NCBI GenBank assembly: GCA_937872085.1
Contig: CALMQK010000298.1
Coordinates: forward strand, 1-26,647
DNA length: 26,647 nucleotides
Reading direction: 5' to 3'
Source of the DNA: an uncultured euryarchaeote
GTDB taxonomy: Archaea > Thermoplasmatota > Thermoplasmata > UBA10834
Below the pieces are notes generated by a model that was given only the letters and a program-made list of their open reading frames with translations, was not told the origin of the DNA and ran no database searches. This document shows, piece after piece, positions 1-6,167 of the stretch; positions within the stretch are counted from its first letter, which is position 1; each line of letters opens with the position of its first letter. The translations under genes and the position numbers were made by a program.

Positions 1-384
1 GCCGGGCGAATGCTCGCCCCTTCCGATGCTTCCAAAGAGTCTGCATTCCTTGAGCCAGTGATTCTTTCCGAGTATGTCGGCATATCGTTCCGCGGCAGCC
101 CTCTGAGGGTCCGTGTCGGGAATCAGATGCAAGGTCCTCAACTTCTCCCTGTCGTCCGATATCCGGACGCTTACTGAGTTCCCGACCCTCCTGGTCTTGA
201 TGAAGCCAGCCGCCTTGAGTTCCTTTACACCTCGCCAGACGGTCATGGTCGGAACCTTGGCAACCCTGGCAAGCTCATTGATTGAGAAGTCATTGTCCGG
301 GAAGGCCCTAAGCGTGCGAATGATTTCAACTCGACCCTTCTTGGCCAGTACCTGTAATACTTCGCGGGAAATCAAGCTAATCAT
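1..384 (-). CDS. Winged-helix regulator with nucleotidyltransferase domain (3' truncated)
   Basis: Partial gene on the minus strand; 128 residues are visible and the C-terminus lies beyond the left edge. Residues about 1-75 form a winged helix-turn-helix (INELARVAKVPTMTVWRGVKEL is the helix-turn-helix core, followed by a wing around KTRRVGNSVSVRIS). After a linker, residues about 112-128 reach LFGSIGRGEHSPG, the glycine-serine loop that opens a MNT/Pol-beta type nucleotidyltransferase; the catalytic D-x-D that should follow is cut off. Proteins of this shape are common in archaea, either as stand-alone regulators or as parts of nucleotidyltransferase/HEPN toxin-antitoxin pairs. ATG at 384 is chosen because a TATA-like TTATACC sits about 34 bases upstream. 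A perfect palindrome covers the start codon, suggesting self-repression. Domain calls are from motif reading; the function is inferred. Confidence 0.75.
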   Translation of the reverse strand, partial: MISLISREVLQVLAKKGRVEIIRTLRAFPDNDFSINELARVAKVPTMTVWRGVKELKAAGFIKTRRVGNSVSVRISDDREKLRTLHLIPDTDPQRAAAERYADILGKNHWLKECRLFGSIGRGEHSPG

Positions 385-400
385 ACCTCGATTGGTATGA
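381..400. promoter_or_regulatory. Perfect inverted repeat over the start codon of the HTH gene
   Basis: TCATACC (381-387) and GGTATGA (394-400) are exact reverse complements separated by 6 bases. The left arm contains the start codon of the winged-helix gene. A third half-site-like copy, GGTATAA (414-420), lies 20 bases (two helical turns) further upstream and overlaps the TATA element. Binding here would block transcription start, so an autoregulatory operator is the natural reading. Confidence 0.5.
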
Positions 401-413
401 ATATATCTATTGT

Positions 414-423
414 GGTATAAAAT
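414..423 (-). promoter_or_regulatory. TATA element of the HTH-nucleotidyltransferase gene
   Basis: On the minus strand this reads TTTTATACC, centred about 34 bases before ATG 384. It would place the transcription start around 391, giving a very short leader. Confidence 0.5.
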
Positions 424-561
424 GATGACGCTTAAGTTGTGCCAGGCAATTCTTCGAAGGGACGTATAAGCGGCCTGCGCGTCGTTATCCCTCTCGCCAA
501 GTCTCTTGATCGAGGCTCAAGGCTAGCCTGGACTAGATCCGACCACTATCTGCAACGGAAA

Positions 562-569
562 CATATATC
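562..569 (+). promoter_or_regulatory. Probable TATA element for polX-ligA
   Basis: CATATATC here predicts a transcription start near 590. That would leave the ATG at 576 outside the message and fits the ATG at 609, which has AGGAGG at 599-604. Confidence 0.45.
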
Positions 570-608
570 GCCGCCATGGGGGATTCGAGGCGGGTTCCAG
601 GAGGCCAT

Positions 609-2333
609 ATGGAAAATGCCGACGTAGCGAGGATATTCTACGAAGTCGCCGACCTGCTGGAGCTTCAGGGAGTTGCTTTCAAACCCGTCGCCTATAGGAA
701 AGCTGCAAGCAGCCTCGAGCAACTGGAAGAACCGATCCAGAAGGTCTCAGAAAGCGGGAGGCTCAAAGAGGTCCCGGGCGTGGGCGAATCGATCGTGAAG
801 AAGGTCGAAGAGATCCTGGCGACGGGCAGGCTGGACTATCTGGACCGGCTGCGGAAAGAAGTCCCGTCAGGATTGAAGGAGCTAGTATCCGTGCCAGAGG
901 TCGGTCCAAAGACCGCCATGACTCTCTACAAAGAGCTGGGGATAACCGACATAGAACATCTGAAGGAGGCTCTGCTGAATCACAAGCTCCGCGACCTGAA
1001 GGGTTTCGGAGAGAAGACCGAGGAAAGGATACTCCAAGGCATCAGGATATTGGAGTCCAGGGGCGGGAGGATGCTTCTGGGCGAGGCATACCCGGTGGCT
1101 AAGGCCTATGTCGACTACCTGAGATCCTCAGGAATCCTCAAACATGTCAGCGTCGCGGGCAGCCTGAGGCGGGGTAAGGAGACCATCGGGGACATAGACA
1201 TACTGGTAGGTCACGACGACGCCGATGTCGCGACGAAGACATTCACATCATATCCAGAGGTGGACGAGGTCGTCATGAGCGGCCCGACCAAGTCCAGCGT
1301 CCGCCTCAGGGGCGGCCTACAGGTCGATGCCCGAGTCGTGGCGACCAAGAGCTGGGGCGCGGCGCTGCAATACTTCACTGGTTCCAAGGAGCACAATGTG
1401 GCTCTTCGCTCGATCGGCGTGCGCATGGGCTACAAGCTCAGCGAGTATGGAGTGTTCGAGAGGGATTCGGGGAAGCTGATAGCTGGCGCGAGCGAGGAGG
1501 AGGTGTACAAGGTCTTCGGCATGGCGGCCATGCCCCCTGAGATTAGGGAGAACGGAGGCGAGCTGGACGCCGCCAAGGAGGGGAAGCTGCCGGATCTGGT
1601 GGAGCTCGACCACATCCGCGGGGACCTGCACGTCCACACCAACTGGAGCGACGGTTCGAGCACCATCAAGGAGGTAGTGACCGCCGCCATCAAGAGAGGA
1701 TATGACTATGTCTGCATATCCGATCACTCACAGAGCCTGAAGATTGCGAACGGCATGGCCCCTGAGAAGGTCAGGAAGCAGCTTGATGCAGTCCGGAAGG
1801 CGGAAGACGAGGCTGGAGGCGAGATCAGGCTGTTCACCGGGAGCGAAGTGGACATCAAGGCGGACGGCACCCTGGACTATCCGAACTCGATCCTCAAGGA
1901 CCTGGACGTCGTGATCGGGTCAGTTCATTCGAGGTTCAAGATGAGCAAGGATGAGATGAGCGAGCGCATCATCAGGGCGATGGGGTCGGGAATGATGGAC
2001 ATACTGGGCCATCCGACCGGACGGGTGATCGGACAGCGAGAGCCTTACGAACTGGACTTCGGCAAGGTCCTAGCCGCTGCAAAGGAGACCGGGGTTTTCA
2101 TGGAACTGAACTCATTCCCGGACAGGCTGGATCTACGCGACGTTCATTGTCGGCTCGCAAAAGAGGCCGGAGTGGGGATTGCAGTGGGTACCGATTCCCA
2201 CAACATAAGCCACCTGGAGAACATGATGTTCGGCGTGATCACAGCGCGGCGTGGTTGGTTGGAGGACAAGGACGTTTTGAACACCATGGGCGCGAAGGGC
2301 GTCGCAGCGAGGCTTCACGGGGTGAGAGGATAG
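609..2333 (+). CDS. polX: DNA polymerase X with C-terminal PHP domain
   Basis: 574-residue family X DNA polymerase with a PHP metal-dependent nuclease/phosphoesterase domain, acting in gap filling during base excision or break repair. Order: 8-kDa-like and helix-hairpin-helix region (about 1-150; PGVGESIVKKVEEI and VPEVGPKTA hairpins), palm with GSLRRGKETIGDIDILV giving catalytic D195 and D197, third Asp D240 in QVDARVV, and PHP domain from about 335 to the end (DLHVHTNWSDG with H341 and H343, SDHS, GSVHSRF, GHPTGR, GTDSHN). All expected metal ligands appear present, so both polymerase and 3'-processing activity are plausible. ATG 609 is preferred to ATG 576: AGGAGG lies 4 bases upstream and the family normally begins at this point. 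The ligA start follows 29 bases after the stop, suggesting one transcript. Confidence 0.93.
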   Translation: MENADVARIFYEVADLLELQGVAFKPVAYRKAASSLEQLEEPIQKVSESGRLKEVPGVGESIVKKVEEILATGRLDYLDRLRKEVPSGLKELVSVPEVGPKTAMTLYKELGITDIEHLKEALLNHKLRDLKGFGEKTEERILQGIRILESRGGRMLLGEAYPVAKAYVDYLRSSGILKHVSVAGSLRRGKETIGDIDILVGHDDADVATKTFTSYPEVDEVVMSGPTKSSVRLRGGLQVDARVVATKSWGAALQYFTGSKEHNVALRSIGVRMGYKLSEYGVFERDSGKLIAGASEEEVYKVFGMAAMPPEIRENGGELDAAKEGKLPDLVELDHIRGDLHVHTNWSDGSSTIKEVVTAAIKRGYDYVCISDHSQSLKIANGMAPEKVRKQLDAVRKAEDEAGGEIRLFTGSEVDIKADGTLDYPNSILKDLDVVIGSVHSRFKMSKDEMSERIIRAMGSGMMDILGHPTGRVIGQREPYELDFGKVLAAAKETGVFMELNSFPDRLDLRDVHCRLAKEAGVGIAVGTDSHNISHLENMMFGVITARRGWLEDKDVLNTMGAKGVAARLHGVRG

Positions 2334-2362
2334 CCGGGGAGAATGAGCGAGCAAAGGCTCGG

Positions 2363-4345
2363 ATGAGTGAACTGGTCGACCAGATAGGGTACCATGACGA
2401 GAAGTACTACATCGAGGACAACCCAGTCATCTCGGATTACGAATACGATCAGTTGGTGAAAGAGCTCCAGGAGCTGGAGAAGAACCACCCCGACTTGATA
2501 CTTCCCGAATCACCGACTCAGCGCGTCTCTGGGGGTCCCGTGGAGGAGTTCCCGCAGGTCGAGCACAAGGTCGCGATGCTCAGCCTCGCCAATTCCTATT
2601 CTGAGGAGGAGCTCCGAGAGTGGGATGCACGGGTCCGGAGACTCCTGGGGGACGAGAAGGTAGAGTACGTCATCGAGCCCAAGATCGACGGCCTCGGCAT
2701 CGCGATCGTCTACGAGAACGGCCTGCTGGTCCGAGGAGCGACCCGAGGGGATGGCAAGGTCGGAGAAGACGTCACCCAGAACATCAAGACGATCAAGAGC
2801 ATCCCCCTCAGGCTGAACCCTAAGGGGACTCTGAGGACGGCGGAGGTCCGCGGAGAGATCTACATGCCAGTGGAGGGACTGAGGGAGCTCAACCGCAAGA
2901 GAGAGGAGGCCGGCGAGCAGCTGTTCGCAAATCCGAGGAACGCGGCCGCCGGATCCCTCAGGCAACTGGACCCGAAGGTGACCGCCTCGCGCCCGCTCGA
3001 TGCGATACTGTACACGTTGAGCTGGATGGAAACGGGGAACCAGATGCCGCCTACGCAGGACAAGTGCCTGGAAGTGATGAAGGAGTCGGGCCTGCGGACG
3101 AACCCCAACAACCGGAAGGTCGATTCCATTGAGAAGGTGCTCGAACACATAGACTCGTGGAGGACCAAGAGGGAGGAGCTGGAATACCAGGTTGACGGCG
3201 TGGTGATCAAGGTCGACTCGATCGAACAGCAGCAGCGCCTGGGGTTCACCTCGAAGGACCCGAGGTGGGCGATTGCCTACAAGTATCCGCCCCAGCAGAT
3301 GACGACGAAGCTCCTTGACATCGCTGTCCACGTCGGCCGGACGGGAGCGCTCACACCGGTCGCGGTCCTCGAACCCGTCCGGATCGGAGGGGTCACGGTC
3401 TCTTCTGCCACCCTCCACAACGAGGACGAGGTCACGCGCAAGGGGTTGAGGATAGGGGACTATGTGCTGGTCGAGAGGGCAGGAGAGGTCATCCCACAGG
3501 TCGTCAAGCCGATCGTCGAGCGCAGGACCGGGGAGGAGCGCGAGTTCAAGATGCCGGTCGCATGCCCGGTCTGTGGTTCGAAGGCCACAAGGGATGAGGG
3601 GGAGGCGGTCCGGAGATGCGTGAATGCATCCTGCCCCGCCCAGGTGAAGGAACGGCTCATACACTGGTGCTCCCGGGAGGCGATGGACTGCGAAGGGGTC
3701 GGCCCCTCGCTCGTGAACCAGCTTGTCGACAAAGGACTCGTGAAGGACGTCGGCGACCTCTATTCCCTCGAGCAGCAGGACCTCATGGGTCTGGAACGAA
3801 TCGCAGAGAAGACCTCCAGCAACATAATCGAGGCCATCAAAGGTAGTGTGAACGCCGATTTCGACCGTGTGTTGTTCGCGCTGGGCATAAGGCATGTCGG
3901 AAGGACGACGGCCCAAGTCCTCGCTGAGAAGATGGAAAGCATGGACAGGATCCATCGGGCCACTGTCGAGGAGCTCTCCAGAACGGAGGGCGTGGGTCAG
4001 ATCGTCGTCAAGGCCATCCGGGAATTCATGGACAACCCCCAGAACCTGCAATTGATCGGGAAATTGCGCAAGGCCGGGCTCAAGATGGAAATGGGGAAGA
4101 GGTCCACAGGCGGACCGCTGGAGGGGAAGGTCTTCATCTTCACGGGAGAGCTCGAATCCATGCCCCGCACGGAGGCCCAGGCCCTGGTGATGTCACTGGG
4201 GGGCAGGATCACGGACTCGGTCTCGAAATCCGTCGACTACGTGGTCGTTGGCAGCGAACCGGGGTCGAAATACGAGAAAGCAAGATCGATGGACAAGACG
4301 ATCATGAACGAGAGGCAGTTCCTCGAATTGGTCAAGAAGAAGTGA
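2363..4345 (+). CDS. ligA: NAD+-dependent DNA ligase LigA
   Basis: 660 residues, near the usual bacterial length of about 670. It seals nicks using NAD+. Order: Ia domain with YHDEKYYIEDNPVISDYEYD (NMN binding); nucleotidyltransferase domain with active-site lysine K107 in EPKIDG; OB fold (VGRTGALTPVAVLEPV); four-cysteine zinc finger C401, C404, C419, C424; helix-hairpin-helix array (about 435-570); BRCT domain (about 583-660, EGKVFIFTGEL to VVVGSEPGSKYEKA). Every domain is intact. ATG 2363 is the only in-frame ATG near the expected N-terminus, though the ribosome site is weak (AAGG), so the start may rely on coupling to polX. Most archaea use an ATP-dependent ligase; LigA is documented in haloarchaea (LigN) and is probably of bacterial origin here too. 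Confidence 0.95.
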   Translation: MSELVDQIGYHDEKYYIEDNPVISDYEYDQLVKELQELEKNHPDLILPESPTQRVSGGPVEEFPQVEHKVAMLSLANSYSEEELREWDARVRRLLGDEKVEYVIEPKIDGLGIAIVYENGLLVRGATRGDGKVGEDVTQNIKTIKSIPLRLNPKGTLRTAEVRGEIYMPVEGLRELNRKREEAGEQLFANPRNAAAGSLRQLDPKVTASRPLDAILYTLSWMETGNQMPPTQDKCLEVMKESGLRTNPNNRKVDSIEKVLEHIDSWRTKREELEYQVDGVVIKVDSIEQQQRLGFTSKDPRWAIAYKYPPQQMTTKLLDIAVHVGRTGALTPVAVLEPVRIGGVTVSSATLHNEDEVTRKGLRIGDYVLVERAGEVIPQVVKPIVERRTGEEREFKMPVACPVCGSKATRDEGEAVRRCVNASCPAQVKERLIHWCSREAMDCEGVGPSLVNQLVDKGLVKDVGDLYSLEQQDLMGLERIAEKTSSNIIEAIKGSVNADFDRVLFALGIRHVGRTTAQVLAEKMESMDRIHRATVEELSRTEGVGQIVVKAIREFMDNPQNLQLIGKLRKAGLKMEMGKRSTGGPLEGKVFIFTGELESMPRTEAQALVMSLGGRITDSVSKSVDYVVVGSEPGSKYEKARSMDKTIMNERQFLELVKKK

Positions 4346-4388
4346 GCCGTCCATCTGTCCCTCGCCCTCTGCGGGCTCTATCCAAGAG

Positions 4389-4422
4389 TGATAGCCATAT
4401 CATATGTTTCTTATAGCTATCA
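4389..4422. promoter_or_regulatory. Nested inverted repeats around a TATA element
   Basis: TGATAGC (4389-4395) and GCTATCA (4416-4422) are exact reverse complements 20 bases apart. The spacer holds a second perfect palindrome, CATATCATATG (4396-4406), and most of a TATA-like TTCTTATAGC (4408-4417). It lies about 50 bases before the zinc-ribbon gene, so it is a candidate operator and promoter; part of it could instead end the ligA message. Confidence 0.45.
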
Positions 4423-4469
4423 AGACAACGTTTCACGTGATATTCGGGACAGGCTGAGTGAGAACTAGG

Positions 4470-5342
4470 ATGTCACCAACAACTGCTCAAGGAAAGAGCG
4501 CGCAGAAGACGGAGGGCGCAGATCCCCTGGAAGACCGGTACCACAGGAAGCTCCAGAGGATTCTCCGTTCCGCGGAGCTCGCATCGACCCCTCTCTCCGG
4601 CGGGGTCTCCCCCATCGAGCAGAGGCGCATGAGCGAGCAGCGCAAGTTCGCGACGCTCTCTCCCAGGTTGATCAATCCGACATCTGTCCCCGAGGACGAT
4701 TCTCCGCTCTTCCAGTGCACCGAGTGCGATATGATCGTGAAGGGGTCGGACCCGTACTGTCCGTTCTGCGGGGCGATCTTCGCGGACGTCCAACCGGAAG
4801 GCCAGACAACGCCTGAGTCGATGGAGGAGAGACCGGTCGTCGAGAAACCGGCGAAGCGCGAACCCATGGTAAGGCCGGAGAAGTTCGACCTCTTCAGTCT
4901 GATCAGGACGAAGTCGGTGTCCAAGGACCTGCTCTATCAGGAGGCCTTGAAGGGGTTCACGGGCTCAGCCAGGCTCCTGGAAGAGATCGAGCACTTGATC
5001 TCTGACATAAGTTCCCTCGGGACGGACACCTCGAAGGCGCGGAGGATGGTAGGTAGCGCCTGGGAGGCCTGCCGGGACGGGGATTGGAACCTCGTGTCCA
5101 CGCTCGCGCATCAGACCGAGGAGATAGTCTCGCCGAGCATCCCGGACCTCGTGAGGTCTCAGATCGCGAAGGCGAGGAACCACCTCACTGATGCGAAGGG
5201 CCTGGGCGTCGACATATCTCCCTATATCCTTCAGGTGAAGAGTGCGATGCAGGCACTCCATGCGAACAACCCAGATGAGGCGTTGCGGATAACGAAAGAG
5301 CTCATGGATAGGCTGAGAGAGGACTCGATCTCCTGGAGGTAG
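4470..5342 (+). CDS. Zinc-ribbon protein with helical C-terminus, function unknown
   Basis: About 290 residues, not recognised as a named family. An N-terminal stretch rich in polar residues is followed by a zinc ribbon near residues 83-105 (FQCTECDMIVKGSDPYCPFC, two CxxC pairs). After a proline/charged linker, the C-terminal 170 residues are helical and repeat-like (LLEEIEHLISDISSLG, AKARNHLTDAKGLGVDIS, VKSAMQALHANNPDEALRITKELMDRL), resembling archaeal helical-repeat proteins that mediate protein contacts. No signal peptide or membrane segment is seen. The start could be ATG 4470 or GTG 4458; neither has a convincing Shine-Dalgarno site. It follows ligA by about 125 bases and has its own TATA-like element, so it is probably transcribed separately. 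Confidence 0.8.
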   Translation: MSPTTAQGKSAQKTEGADPLEDRYHRKLQRILRSAELASTPLSGGVSPIEQRRMSEQRKFATLSPRLINPTSVPEDDSPLFQCTECDMIVKGSDPYCPFCGAIFADVQPEGQTTPESMEERPVVEKPAKREPMVRPEKFDLFSLIRTKSVSKDLLYQEALKGFTGSARLLEEIEHLISDISSLGTDTSKARRMVGSAWEACRDGDWNLVSTLAHQTEEIVSPSIPDLVRSQIAKARNHLTDAKGLGVDISPYILQVKSAMQALHANNPDEALRITKELMDRLREDSISWR

Positions 5343-5394
5343 GGAGATGATTTGGCAGACTGCCCATGGGTTGGATGATACCCGCAACAGAGGG

Positions 5395-5402
5395 TTTTAA
5401 TT
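5395..5402 (+). promoter_or_regulatory. TATA element for the kinase-fold gene
   Basis: TTTTAATT is centred about 28 bases before ATG 5427, giving a leaderless message. No Shine-Dalgarno site precedes that ATG, which agrees with leaderless translation. Confidence 0.45.
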
Positions 5403-5426
5403 CGGAAGACCCCGTCTTTGCTCTGC

Positions 5427-6158
5427 ATGTTGACCGACCTTACCGCTCTCGACCCCCTCGGGTGGGAGGCCCTGAAGGGGGCGCTGAACCAGAGGGTCCT
5501 CATCGATCGGATAAGGTTCGTCCCGAGCAGGAAGAATCGCGTTTGGATAATCGAGACCAACGTCCGCCCCGTGGTGGTCAAGAGGTTCCTCACCGGGAAG
5601 TGCGGAAATGAATTCGAGCTTCTGCTGAGGGCCAGGAACGCGCGCCTGGATACCCCTCTCCCTCTCGCCAAGTCCGGCGACTACCTCGTCAGCGAATTCG
5701 TACCCGGCGAGACATGCGATGTCTTGATCAATCAGATGTTCAGCGCTACCGCCTCGGAGGGGATCGGCCAGTGGCTGGCGCGTTTCCACGCGGGGCTCAG
5801 CGATGGCGGGCGATATTGGATCATGTCCGATGCCGTGCCGTCCAACTTCGTACTCTCCGGAGAGGACATCTACGGCCTGGACCTGGAGGATTCTTCGATA
5901 GGCGACCCTCTCGAGGATGTAGGCAGGATGGCCGCTTCCATGCTCGATACCGACCCGCTCTTCACTCCCCTCAAGTTCGACCTCTGCCGTCGGATGATAA
6001 GAAGCTACGAGCGCCAATCCCATGTGGACATAATCGAGGATGTGAGGCCCTTCATCTCGAAGCACCTTCAGCTCGACGCCAAGAGCAGACCCCTATTCAG
6101 GCGCACATTGATGGGGGCGGCAAAGAGCCTTGAGAAGGGTTGGCCAGCACTCGCCTAG
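5427..6158 (+). CDS. Protein-kinase-like fold (APH-type) protein
   Basis: 243 residues with the landmarks of the aminoglycoside phosphotransferase/small-molecule kinase fold: an N-lobe lysine in PVVVKRF, a hinge-like YLVSEFVPGET, a helix IGQWLARFHAG, a catalytic-loop equivalent SDAVPSNFVL, and a metal-binding Asp in GLDLEDSSIGDPLEDVGR. In typical members the loop reads HGDxHxxN; here the His before the Asp is replaced, but the Asp and Asn are kept, so activity is possible. The substrate cannot be told from sequence. The start is ATG 5427 rather than the upstream TTG 5418, because the TATA element predicts transcription beginning at about 5424. The stop lies 9 bases from the end of the convergent coiled-coil gene. 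Confidence 0.72.
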   Translation: MLTDLTALDPLGWEALKGALNQRVLIDRIRFVPSRKNRVWIIETNVRPVVVKRFLTGKCGNEFELLLRARNARLDTPLPLAKSGDYLVSEFVPGETCDVLINQMFSATASEGIGQWLARFHAGLSDGGRYWIMSDAVPSNFVLSGEDIYGLDLEDSSIGDPLEDVGRMAASMLDTDPLFTPLKFDLCRRMIRSYERQSHVDIIEDVRPFISKHLQLDAKSRPLFRRTLMGAAKSLEKGWPALA

Positions 6159-6167
6159 ATGGCTGGC

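Noticed and set aside
576..608. Upstream ATG 576 as the polX start
   Set aside because: The TATA element predicts transcription starting after it, and ATG 609 has AGGAGG and the family N-terminus.
401..608. Possible tRNA or small RNA in the gap before polX
   Set aside because: No acceptor stem, TPsiC-like GGTTCGAATCC or anticodon arm could be assembled.
439..627. Short plus-strand frame ahead of polX
   Set aside because: It overlaps the polX start and TATA element, has no ribosome site and no recognisable motif.
2510..4051. 513-codon open frame antisense to ligA
   Set aside because: Its residues are dominated by Arg, Leu, Asp, His and Pro, with no domain, and it mirrors ligA codon structure. 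The sense strand has clear ligase motifs. It is a shadow of GC-rich codon use.
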